7,866 nt of DNA from Bacteroidetes bacterium GWA2_31_9b (GTDB lineage: Bacteria > Bacteroidota > Bacteroidia > Bacteroidales > UBA12077). This document shows, piece by piece, positions 1 to 5,548 of this stretch. A program made the position numbers and the translations under genes. The stretch is taken from NCBI GenBank assembly GCA_001769005.1, contig MENE01000122.1:192-8057 (forward strand), given 5' to 3'. Every line of letters begins with the position of its first letter. Within the stretch, counting starts at the first letter, position 1. Under the pieces are notes generated by a model. That model worked only from the letters and a program-made list of their open reading frames with translations. It was not told where the DNA came from and did no database searches.

Positions 1-376
1 TAATTGAGAATTCGCCATAAGCATTTAGTTCGTACAAATTGGTAGAAAAAGAATAATTTCGACCTTCGTTTAAAGATCCAACATCAGTTCCTGAAAAGCG
101 AGCATAAGTTAAATTTCCTCTTATTGCAAATCTATCATATAGGCGATATCTTATTCCAACTGAAAAGTTTGGTCGAGTAGACATAATATCAAAATCGGAA
201 ACCCATAATGCATCGGAACTAGCAGAACCTCCAATATCTCCAAAATAATTAACAGTCCCTATTCCTCCAATGATTTCTGTTCGTGATAATTTCCATTTTT
301 GACTATACCCTATTATAGGAATTGTTATAAGAAAAAATAATATTATGCTTTTTGTCCTTTTCATTTGAATTGTCAT
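1..376 (-). CDS. DUF6089 family outer-membrane beta-barrel protein (N-terminal part, cut by window edge)
   Basis: An open leftward frame begins at ATG 376 and runs off the left edge, giving about 125 residues. The start reads MTIQMKRTKSII, followed by a hydrophobic run and GYSQ, a typical Sec signal peptide (cleavage probably near the SQ). The mature part has the alternating aromatic/Gly pattern of an outer-membrane barrel: GGIGTVNYFGDIGG near residues 37-50, then SVGIRYRLYDRFAIRGNLTY near 71-90. The length before the edge, the position beside nadK and this pattern fit DUF6089, a Bacteroidota family of unknown exact role. A second in-frame ATG at 364 gives a more compact signal peptide starting MKRTK. 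The promoter at 382-389 would start RNA almost at 376, so 364 may be the real start. The family call is from memory of its N-terminal pattern; membrane localisation is inferred. Confidence 0.72.
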   Translation of the reverse strand, partial: MTIQMKRTKSIILFFLITIPIIGYSQKWKLSRTEIIGGIGTVNYFGDIGGSASSDALWVSDFDIMSTRPNFSVGIRYRLYDRFAIRGNLTYARFSGTDVGSLNEGRNYSFSTNLYELNAYGEFSI

Positions 377-381
377 TGATA

Positions 382-417
382 CAAAGGTATTTAATTTTAC
401 AAAATAAAAAAGTACAA
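382..417 (-). promoter_or_regulatory. Predicted Bacteroidota-type promoter for the DUF6089 gene
   Basis: On the minus strand the sequence TACCTTTG (389 down to 382) matches the Bacteroidota -7 element TAnnTTTG exactly. A TTG at 417-415 could be the -33 element, but the 25-bp spacing is longer than the usual range of about 17-23. RNA would start near 374-378, at or just inside the first possible start codon (376), so the mRNA would be leaderless or begin translation at ATG 364. A perfect 6-bp inverted repeat with a 3-nt spacer (418-432) sits just upstream and could be an operator, though it is AT-rich and may be chance. Confidence 0.5.
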
Positions 418-456
418 GTTAATGGAATTAACTATTTTTAAGATTTCAGAATTAGA

Positions 457-479
457 AATGAATAATAGTTTTATTCATT
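457..479 (-). terminator. Hairpin after nadK, possible weak terminator
   Basis: A perfect 9-bp inverted repeat, AATGAATAA / TTATTCATT, with a 5-nt loop lies 9 nt beyond the nadK stop codon, between nadK and the DUF6089 promoter. On the minus-strand RNA it is followed by a short T-rich stretch (TTTCTAATTC). The stem has only one G-C pair, so it would be weak as an intrinsic terminator. Its position between two transcription units is what favours the call. Confidence 0.4.
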
Positions 480-488
480 CTCCGATTG

Positions 489-1367
489 TTAGTTCCTTTT
501 ATCTATACCCCACATTAATTTATTACGTAAGGTGGCAAAATAGTTTGTTGTATTTAATTTTAATAATTTTATTTTAAAATCGGCTTTGCTTAAAATGATT
601 TCTTCTGAATTATCAATTTTTACTGATCTATGATCTAGTGATACTAATGAATTATTACTGCGGCTTTCAACCTTTATTTTAATTGTACATGTATCAGGAA
701 TAACGATAGGACGAACAGTTAAATTGTGAGCCGAAATCGGAGTAATTATAAAGTTGTTTGAATGGGGAATTATTATTGGTCCTCCCGCACTTAACGAATA
801 AGCTGTTGATCCGGTAGGTGTAGATATTATTATTCCATCTGCCCAGTAGGTATTTAAATAATCATCGTTAATTAATACCTGAACAGAAATCATTGTTGAA
901 TCTTTTTTCTGAATAGCAATTTCATTTAAACTATATGGAAAATCATTAAATATCTGAGATTTGGAATAAATCTTTAATAAAACCCGTTCATCAATTGTGT
1001 ATTGATTTGAATGAATAGCATGTAATGCCTGTTTTATTTCTTCTTTTGCAATATTTGCCAGGAAACCAAGTCTTCCGGTATTTATACCAACTATTGGAAT
1101 ATCAGCATCTTTAACCAAGGTTACTGTTTCAAGAATTGTTCCATCACCCCCAATACTAAAAATTAATCGAACGTCATCTTTTATATCACTATGTGTTTTG
1201 AAAACAGAAAATGATTCAATATTAAATTTAACATCTTTTTGTAAATAATCATAAAAGTCTTTAAAAACAACAACATCAAATTGTAAATCTTTTAAAACTG
1301 AAAAAAATTCAATTATATATTCTTTAGATTCTTCTTCAAATGCACGTCCAAAAACTGCAACTTTCAT
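489..1367 (-). CDS. nadK: NAD kinase (ATP-NAD kinase)
   Basis: A cytosolic enzyme that phosphorylates NAD to NADP with ATP or polyphosphate, the only known route to NADP. The 292-residue length is normal for the family. The Rossmann-like N-terminal domain ends in the hallmark GGDGT at 73-77 with catalytic Asp75, followed by GINTGRLGFLA at 94-104. The C-terminal beta-sandwich domain carries the NE motif (Asn148-Glu149) and the conserved stretch from DGI at 177 through STPTGSTAYSLSAGGP at 182-197, which binds NAD. ATG 1367 gives MKVAVFGR, the expected first beta strand, with no Shine-Dalgarno site. It lies 46 nt behind the CBS gene in the same direction and is probably co-transcribed from the promoter near 2123-2130. 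It is followed by a hairpin at 457-479. No key residue is missing. Confidence 0.96.
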   Translation of the reverse strand: MKVAVFGRAFEEESKEYIIEFFSVLKDLQFDVVVFKDFYDYLQKDVKFNIESFSVFKTHSDIKDDVRLIFSIGGDGTILETVTLVKDADIPIVGINTGRLGFLANIAKEEIKQALHAIHSNQYTIDERVLLKIYSKSQIFNDFPYSLNEIAIQKKDSTMISVQVLINDDYLNTYWADGIIISTPTGSTAYSLSAGGPIIIPHSNNFIITPISAHNLTVRPIVIPDTCTIKIKVESRSNNSLVSLDHRSVKIDNSEEIILSKADFKIKLLKLNTTNYFATLRNKLMWGIDKRN

Positions 1368-1404
1368 ATTAAATCATTTTGGTATTTGAGGTAAGGAATT
1401 GAAT

Positions 1405-1431
1405 TTTAAATATTTAAATATTTAAATATTT
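1405..1431. repeat. 8-bp AT-only tandem repeat across the CBS gene stop codon
   Basis: TTTAAATA is repeated three times without error (1405-1412, 1413-1420, 1421-1428), followed by a further TTT. The array covers the last codons and stop of the CBS gene (stop 1414-1416) and the start of the gap before nadK. Each unit contains the palindrome ATTTAAAT. Because 8 is not a multiple of 3, gain or loss of a unit would shift the last residues or move the stop. Confidence 0.8.
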
Positions 1432-2079
1432 CATAAAAAGTTCATATCTTGAGTTATATAAATCGTCTTGTTCGTCGAATTCCATGAACGATGCTTTAAT
1501 TGTATATTCATATCTGTTAAATGTTTGAATAATTGCTGTTAGATCTGTTACATTGAGTTTAAGCGTTACTTCAATTTTTGTTGAATCGACTGAAGATGTT
1601 AAATACATACTTAAAATTTTTGCATTATTTGATTCAACTATCTGAGCAATTTCCGACATTGAATAATCACTCTGACTCATTTCAACAACAATTATACCGC
1701 CGGGTTTTTCAATTGCAATTAATTTCGAAAAATAATGAAGTAAATCACTCATACGAACCAATCCAATGTATTTATTGTGATAATCAAGTACAGGAACTAC
1801 GGTAAGCTTTAGTCGTGATGCTAATTCAATAATTTCATAAATATGCTGATCAAAACGAACGTATGGGCGAATTAAAGAAAGCCTGTGGTTTCCTATTGCT
1901 TCTTCGGGAGTATTCATATCATAAATATCCGAATCGGAGATTAATCCCAGAAACTCTTCGTTATTTACAATAGGTAAATGAGAAACACGAAACACTTCCA
2001 TGAAATTTAGTGCTTCTACTGCTGTATCGGATGTTCGAATAGCAGGAATTTCTTCAGATAATAAATCTTTTGCCAGCAT
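1414..2079 (-). CDS. CBS-pair protein with C-terminal ACT-like domain
   Basis: A 221-residue soluble protein with no signal peptide or membrane segment. Two CBS motifs form a Bateman module: CBS1 about residues 7-55 (SHLPIVNNEEFLGLISDSDI) and CBS2 about 70-118 (TVVPVLDYHNKYIGLVRMSDLL). Such modules usually bind adenine nucleotides or related ligands. After a short linker, residues about 128-198 (from GGIIVVEM to YTIKASF) show the beta-alpha-beta-beta-alpha-beta pattern of an ACT-like regulatory domain. No catalytic domain is attached, so a sensor or regulator role is likely, but the ligand and partner are unknown. It is first in a leftward unit with nadK and divergent from pdxJ, which makes control of NADP or adenylate-linked metabolism a reasonable but unproven idea. 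The last codons lie in an 8-bp tandem repeat. The CBS call is firm; the ACT assignment is by secondary-structure pattern only. Confidence 0.88.
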   Translation of the reverse strand: MLAKDLLSEEIPAIRTSDTAVEALNFMEVFRVSHLPIVNNEEFLGLISDSDIYDMNTPEEAIGNHRLSLIRPYVRFDQHIYEIIELASRLKLTVVPVLDYHNKYIGLVRMSDLLHYFSKLIAIEKPGGIIVVEMSQSDYSMSEIAQIVESNNAKILSMYLTSSVDSTKIEVTLKLNVTDLTAIIQTFNRYEYTIKASFMEFDEQDDLYNSRYELFMKYLNI

Positions 2080-2085
2080 AGTGAA

Positions 2086-2113
2086 TTGGTTCTGAAAAAT
2101 ACTTGTATTTTTG
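2086..2113 (+). promoter_or_regulatory. Predicted Bacteroidota-type promoter for pdxJ
   Basis: TTG at 2086-2088 and TATTTTTG at 2106-2113 (an exact TAnnTTTG match) are separated by 17 bp, at the short end of the usual range for this phylum. RNA would begin near 2118-2120, giving a leader of about 50 nt before ATG 2169. It is the best-formed promoter in the window. It overlaps the start region of the opposing CBS-nadK promoter. Confidence 0.6.
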
Positions 2114-2122
2114 TATTATCAA

Positions 2123-2130
2123 CAAAATTA
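2123..2130 (-). promoter_or_regulatory. Predicted promoter (-7 element) for the CBS-nadK unit
   Basis: The minus strand reads TAATTTTG from 2130 to 2123, an exact match to the Bacteroidota TAnnTTTG element. It lies 43 nt upstream of the CBS start codon, so RNA would begin near 2117 with a leader of about 38 nt. I see no good TTG -33 element at the right distance. The element lies within the transcribed leader expected for pdxJ on the other strand. Confidence 0.45.
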
Positions 2131-2168
2131 ACATATTTATTGTTTACTAAATTGTGAATTTAACTAAA

Positions 2169-2882
2169 ATGACCAGATTAAGTGTAAATATAAACAAAAT
2201 TGCAACACTAAGAAATGCCCGCGGAGGAAATATGCCAAATGTACTTGATGCTGCAATAAATTGCGAACGTTTTGGTGCTCAAGGAATAACTGTTCATCCA
2301 CGACCTGATGAAAGACATATTCGTTATCAGGATGTACTCGACATAAAACCAATAATTACAACTGAATTTAATATTGAAGGTTTTCCATCGCAAGAATTTA
2401 TTGGTTTAGTATTAAAAGTTGTTCCGAATCAGGTTACTCTTGTTCCTGATCCACCAGATGCAATCACTTCAAATTCAGGATGGGATACAAAAAAGCACAA
2501 AGATTTTTTAAAAGATGTAATATCAACTTTTCATTCAAAAGGAATTCGAACATCGATATTTATTGATCCAGATGCAGATTTAATAAGAAACGCAGTAAAT
2601 ACTGGCACCGACAGAATTGAACTCTATACTGAACCCTACGCAGCAAACTATTCAAAGAACAGAGAAAAAGCTATTGAACCTTTTATTCATGCAGCACAAG
2701 TAGCTTATGATTTTGGATTGGGCTTAAATGCCGGACACGATTTGAATCTTGATAATCTGAAATATTTTAAAGACAATATTAAAAACTTACTTGAAGTTTC
2801 AATTGGTCACGCTTTAATTTCCGACGCACTTTATTTTGGTTTAGAAAATACTATTCAACTGTATTTAAGAGAATTAAAGTAA
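2169..2882 (+). CDS. pdxJ: Pyridoxine 5'-phosphate synthase
   Basis: A cytosolic TIM-barrel enzyme that condenses 1-deoxyxylulose 5-phosphate with 3-amino-2-oxopropyl phosphate to make pyridoxine 5'-phosphate, the ring-closing step of the DXP-dependent vitamin B6 pathway. Family signatures (numbered from ATG 2169) are [14 protein letters not shown] at 7-20, [11 protein letters not shown] at 41-51 with His43, Arg45 and His50, catalytic Glu70 in FNIEG, NAGHDL at 187-192, and IGHALI at 212-217. The 237 residues are a normal length. I chose ATG 2169 because [10 protein letters not shown] is the family's usual N-terminus; a GTG at 2154 would add five residues with no homology support. Compared with E. 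coli PdxJ as I remember it, Asp9 is Asn and the loop LVPEKRQEVTTEGG is replaced by [16 protein letters not shown] (91-106), which I believe is a Bacteroidota form. The gene is divergent from the CBS-nadK unit and has its own promoter. Confidence 0.96.
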   Translation: MTRLSVNINKIATLRNARGGNMPNVLDAAINCERFGAQGITVHPRPDERHIRYQDVLDIKPIITTEFNIEGFPSQEFIGLVLKVVPNQVTLVPDPPDAITSNSGWDTKKHKDFLKDVISTFHSKGIRTSIFIDPDADLIRNAVNTGTDRIELYTEPYAANYSKNREKAIEPFIHAAQVAYDFGLGLNAGHDLNLDNLKYFKDNIKNLLEVSIGHALISDALYFGLENTIQLYLRELK

Positions 2883-2890
2883 ACAGATAT

Positions 2891-2965
2891 GAGTATCAAG
2901 TATCTAGTATTGAGAAATTAGCATTGAGATTATTTAAATAAATCGCATCTCAAATCTTGATACTA
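2891..2965. repeat. Degenerate intergenic repeat forming a long imperfect hairpin
   Basis: Most of the 103-bp gap between pdxJ and the hydrolase is an imperfect palindrome. AGTATCAAG (2892-2900) pairs with CTTGATACT (2956-2964), and TTGAGAT (2924-2930) pairs with ATCTCAA (2947-2953), around a near-palindromic tip (TATTTAAATA at 2931-2940). The left arm is also a set of roughly 14-bp direct units: GAGTATCAAGTATC, TAGTATTGAGAAAT and TAGCATTGAGATTA. The right side continues with ATCTAATATCTAATA. I recall similar TATCAAGTATC-type repeats between genes in Bacteroidota, so this is probably one eroded copy of a dispersed family. It sits in the shared transcript region of the two genes; I see no promoter motif here. 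Confidence 0.6.
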
Positions 2966-2985
2966 TAATCTAATATCTAATAAAT

Positions 2986-3789
2986 ATGAATTTATTTTTC
3001 AGAAAACTTGGCGCTGGTCCACCATTAATTATTATTCATGGATTATATGGTTCTTCTGATAATTGGATTACAATTGGAAGGAAATTGTCTGAGAAATTTG
3101 AAGTTTACCTGATCGATCAACGCAATCATGGTCAGTCGCCACATTCCGACGAGCATAATTATAATTTACTTAAAAATGATTTAAAAGAATTTATGGATCA
3201 GCAATCCATTGAAAAAGCTATAATTATTGGTCATTCGATGGGAGGAAAAACAGCAATGTTTTTTGCAGCTGATTATCCGGAACGAATAACGAGTCTTATT
3301 GTAGTTGATATTTCACCTATTTCCTATAAAACTACAAATTCGTTTCAACTGTTGTCGCATAAAACAATTATGGATTCAATGTGTTCTATTGATTTTTCAA
3401 AAATCAATAACCGTTTGCAATTAGATATGCTGTTATCGGAATCGATTCCACAAAATCATGTTCGACAGTTTCTACTTAAAAATATAAAACGCACAAAAGA
3501 GAATACTTTCAGTTGGATTATTAATATCTCAACCTTAAGAAAAGAGCTTCCAAGAATTATGGATGGTCTTGAAATCAGCAATTTTGAAAACGTGAAAAGC
3601 ATTACAGGGTTTCCTGTATTATTTATAAAAGGTGCTGATTCTGATTATATTCTGGAGAAAGATGAACAGGCTATTAAAATGATTTTCCCTTTTGCTGAAA
3701 TTGTAACAATACCAAACTCCGGTCATTGGGTGCATGCAGAGCAGCCAGAATTATTTCTTCAGGCTATTGAAAAATTTATTTTTAGTTGA
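2986..3789 (+). CDS. Alpha/beta hydrolase, YbfF/ABHD11-like esterase
   Basis: A 267-residue cytosolic alpha/beta-hydrolase fold protein with no signal peptide. In order: the oxyanion-hole HG at 18-19 within IIIHGLYGSSDNW; LIDQRNHGQSPHS at 42-54, typical of the YbfF/ABHD11 group; the nucleophile elbow GHSMGG at 82-87 with catalytic Ser84; VVDISPISY at 106-114; a helical lid at about 115-200; and NSGHWVHAEQPE at 244-255 with catalytic His247. The acid is either Asp108, in the position I recall for the YbfF subgroup, or Asp218/Asp220 after the next-to-last strand. The family hydrolyses acyl esters or thioesters; the natural substrate cannot be read from sequence. It follows pdxJ in the same direction after a hairpin repeat, without a visible promoter of its own, so read-through from pdxJ is possible. 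Its stop is 5 bp from the stop of the convergent exonuclease gene. Confidence 0.88.
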   Translation: MNLFFRKLGAGPPLIIIHGLYGSSDNWITIGRKLSEKFEVYLIDQRNHGQSPHSDEHNYNLLKNDLKEFMDQQSIEKAIIIGHSMGGKTAMFFAADYPERITSLIVVDISPISYKTTNSFQLLSHKTIMDSMCSIDFSKINNRLQLDMLLSESIPQNHVRQFLLKNIKRTKENTFSWIINISTLRKELPRIMDGLEISNFENVKSITGFPVLFIKGADSDYILEKDEQAIKMIFPFAEIVTIPNSGHWVHAEQPELFLQAIEKFIFS

Positions 3790-3794
3790 TTATT

Positions 3795-4520
3795 CTATAC
3801 TGTAGCTGACTCTACATTTTCAGGTTTAATCAATTCTTCACCTTTATATTTGAGAAAAACCTGGGCAATAGCCAAAACATCTTTTTCACAATATTTTACA
3901 ATACGTGGCAAATCGTTTTCGTTCCAATAAACATCTGCAACCATGCTTCCATCAATATCGTCTTTTGGTGTTGGTATGTTGAAAATATGAGTTAGAAGGT
4001 TTAGTGATGTGTAGTTTTTATAATCACCAAATTTCCAAAGTTCCATGGTATCTAAAAACAATACTTCCCACGGTTTTTTTCCTGCAACATCAAGAATTGC
4101 TGGAAGTTTTATTCCATTTATTAGCATTCGTCGGGCTATGTAGGGAAAATCAAATTCCTTACCATTATGTGCACATAACTGCAAGTCTTTATTTGATGTG
4201 TGGTATTTTTTTAACATTTCGGCAAACTCTGCTAAAACGATTTTCTCATCATCGTTATAAAAAGATTTTATTCGAATCGACCGTTCTTTATTTTTTGTTA
4301 GAACAATACCTACTGATATGCAAATAATTTTGCCAAACTCAGAATATATACCTGCACGCTGATACACATCGCCAGCTGACTGATCTGTTTCTCTAAAAAA
4401 GGATGATTTTTTTTCCCAAAACTCTTGAAATGCAATTGGGGCATTTTTGAAATCCGGATATTGAGGTACAGTTTCAATATCTAAAAATAAAATGTTTTCA
4501 ATTTTTATTGATTCAAGCAT
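3795..4520 (-). CDS. Predicted 3'-5' exonuclease, PolB-like DEDDy type
   Basis: A 241-residue stand-alone exonuclease of the DnaQ-like superfamily, closest in pattern to the predicted exonucleases related to the proofreading domain of DNA polymerase B. The Exo I motif is FLDIETVPQ at 12-20 with Asp14 and Glu16. Exo II is CAHNGKEFDFPYIARRM at 116-132 with Asp124. Exo III is YCEKDVLAIAQVFLKY at 210-225, where Tyr210 and Asp214 give the DEDDy signature. All four metal-binding acids are present, so it should be an active two-metal nuclease on DNA or RNA 3' ends; the biological substrate is unknown. No polymerase domain is attached. It lies 12 nt behind udk in the same direction, so the two are probably one transcript, and converges on the hydrolase gene with a 5-bp gap. 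The start at 4520 gives a short lead-in to the first strand. Confidence 0.9.
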   Translation of the reverse strand: MLESIKIENILFLDIETVPQYPDFKNAPIAFQEFWEKKSSFFRETDQSAGDVYQRAGIYSEFGKIICISVGIVLTKNKERSIRIKSFYNDDEKIVLAEFAEMLKKYHTSNKDLQLCAHNGKEFDFPYIARRMLINGIKLPAILDVAGKKPWEVLFLDTMELWKFGDYKNYTSLNLLTHIFNIPTPKDDIDGSMVADVYWNENDLPRIVKYCEKDVLAIAQVFLKYKGEELIKPENVESATV

Positions 4521-4532
4521 ATTTGAAATAAT

Positions 4533-5159
4533 TTATTTTTTAATGTCGATATGTAGTTTCTTTTCAACTATTGATGCTAAAATATCGATTCCCACTTTAT
4601 TATCGCCACCCTGAGGAATAATGATATCGGCATAGCGTTTTGTTGGCTCAATAAACTGAAGGTGCATAGGTTTTACAGTTTTAACATATCTTTCCAGTAC
4701 TTTATTTACTGAACGTCCGCGTTCAACAATGTCGCGCATAATAACACGCATAAGGCGATCGTCGTTATCGGCATCAACAAATACTTTAATATCCATTAAA
4801 TTGCGAAGTTGAGCATTGGCAAGTATTAAAATTCCTTCAACAATAACTACTTTTTTGGGCTCTACCTTAATGGTTTCTTTTGAACGTGTACAAGTTAAAT
4901 ATGAATAAATAGGTTGTTCAATTGAGTTTCCACTTTTTAATTGTTTAATATGCTCAATAAGTAAACTAAATTCCAATGAACGTGGATGGTCAAAGTTCAT
5001 ATCCTGACGTTCTTCGAGCGGTAAATTACTGTTATCGCGATAATACGAATCCTGAGGAATAATTGCTACTTCATCCTTGGGTAGTAACTCAATAATTTTT
5101 TTTACAACAGTTGTTTTACCTGAACCTGTTCCTCCTGCAATACCAATAATAAATGACAT
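4533..5159 (-). CDS. udk: Uridine kinase (uridine/cytidine kinase)
   Basis: A cytosolic pyrimidine-salvage enzyme that phosphorylates uridine and cytidine to UMP and CMP using ATP or GTP. The 208 residues match the usual Udk length. Visible signatures are the Walker A loop GGTGSGKTT at 9-17, PQDSYY at 35-40 with the catalytic Asp37, NFDHP at 55-59 for nucleoside binding, VEGIL at 107-111 (Walker B-like strand end), and the arginine-rich lid RDIVERGRS at 142-150. RYADIIIPQGG at 175-185 is the conserved C-terminal strand. ATG 5159 gives MSFIIGIAGG, the expected N-terminus. It heads a leftward pair with the exonuclease and is divergent from the Dabb gene across an 80-bp gap. In that gap the only promoter-like core I see for this strand is one mismatch from consensus (GATTTTTG near 5225-5232). 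Confidence 0.95.
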   Translation of the reverse strand: MSFIIGIAGGTGSGKTTVVKKIIELLPKDEVAIIPQDSYYRDNSNLPLEERQDMNFDHPRSLEFSLLIEHIKQLKSGNSIEQPIYSYLTCTRSKETIKVEPKKVVIVEGILILANAQLRNLMDIKVFVDADNDDRLMRVIMRDIVERGRSVNKVLERYVKTVKPMHLQFIEPTKRYADIIIPQGGDNKVGIDILASIVEKKLHIDIKK

Positions 5160-5239
5160 ATGAATATTTTTTTTACCTTTAACAAATCATTTTCTTGTAG
5201 TGGATGAAGATAAATAAATAAAAACAAAAATCATAAGCT

Positions 5240-5542
5240 ATGATAAAACATATTGTTATGTTTAAAATTACAGATGCTGAAAATATCGATGATCGGTTGA
5301 ATAAAGCTTTAAAGATGAAGTCTGTTTTCGATAATTTAATCGAACGAATTGATACCATTCGTTTTTATGAAGTTGGGATAAATTCAGGAAATTCAGATTC
5401 GGCTTATGATCTGGTAATAAATTCGTCGTTTAATACATGGAGTGATTTAGAAACCTATGTAAAACATCCAGAACATCAGGAAGCAATAAAACTTAACAAA
5501 CATATTCAAAAAGTAAAAGCAGTTATTGATTACGAAATATAA
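5240..5542 (+). CDS. Dabb family protein (stress-responsive A/B barrel domain)
   Basis: A 100-residue protein made of one ferredoxin-like Dabb domain, the fold of plant stress-responsive proteins and related dimeric barrels. The pattern is IKHIVMFKI at 2-10 (first strand with the typical histidine), helix 14-36, FYEVGIN at 42-48, AYDLVINSSFN at 55-65, a helix with the characteristic YVKHPEHQEA at 73-82, and a last strand, VKAVIDYEI, at 92-100. Such proteins form dimers and in many cases have no known substrate, so I assign a fold but no reaction. It is the first gene of a tight rightward unit with manA (6-bp gap) and the DCC gene. No exact TAnnTTTG promoter is visible upstream; the nearest is TACCTTTA at 5174-5181. 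The leader is A-rich with no Shine-Dalgarno site. Confidence 0.88.
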   Translation: MIKHIVMFKITDAENIDDRLNKALKMKSVFDNLIERIDTIRFYEVGINSGNSDSAYDLVINSSFNTWSDLETYVKHPEHQEAIKLNKHIQKVKAVIDYEI

Positions 5543-5548
5543 ATAATT

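Noticed and set aside
1578..1805. Open frame of 75 codons on the plus strand inside the CBS gene
   Set aside because: It is antisense to a clear CBS-domain gene, has no recognisable domain, and the opposite strand explains the codon pattern.
2154..2168. GTG at 2154 as the start of pdxJ
   Set aside because: The extra five residues (MNLTK) are not part of the usual PdxJ N-terminus; ATG 2169 gives the family-typical [10 protein letters not shown].
2164..2393. Two minus-strand open frames of about 60 codons inside pdxJ
   Set aside because: Both are shadows of the pdxJ N-terminal coding region with no domain or start context.
2883..2985. CRISPR array or riboswitch in the pdxJ-hydrolase gap
   Set aside because: The repeat units are about 14 bp, degenerate and without unique spacers, and no conserved aptamer core (such as a TPP or cobalamin box) is recognisable.
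3801..3820. TGTAG / CTACA hairpin followed by TTTT as terminator of the hydrolase gene
   Set aside because: The stem is only 5 bp with a 6-nt loop and a four-T tail, and it lies in exonuclease codons; too weak to call.
4004..4327. Open frame of 107 codons on the plus strand inside the exonuclease gene
   Set aside because: It lies antisense to the intact DEDDy motifs, its composition is rich in Phe, Leu, Tyr and Cys as expected of a shadow frame, and no family is recognised.
5160..5239. Divergent promoters between udk and the Dabb gene
   Set aside because: Only one-mismatch cores (TACCTTTA on plus, GATTTTTG on minus) are present and neither has a convincing TTG partner; promoters must exist but I cannot place them.
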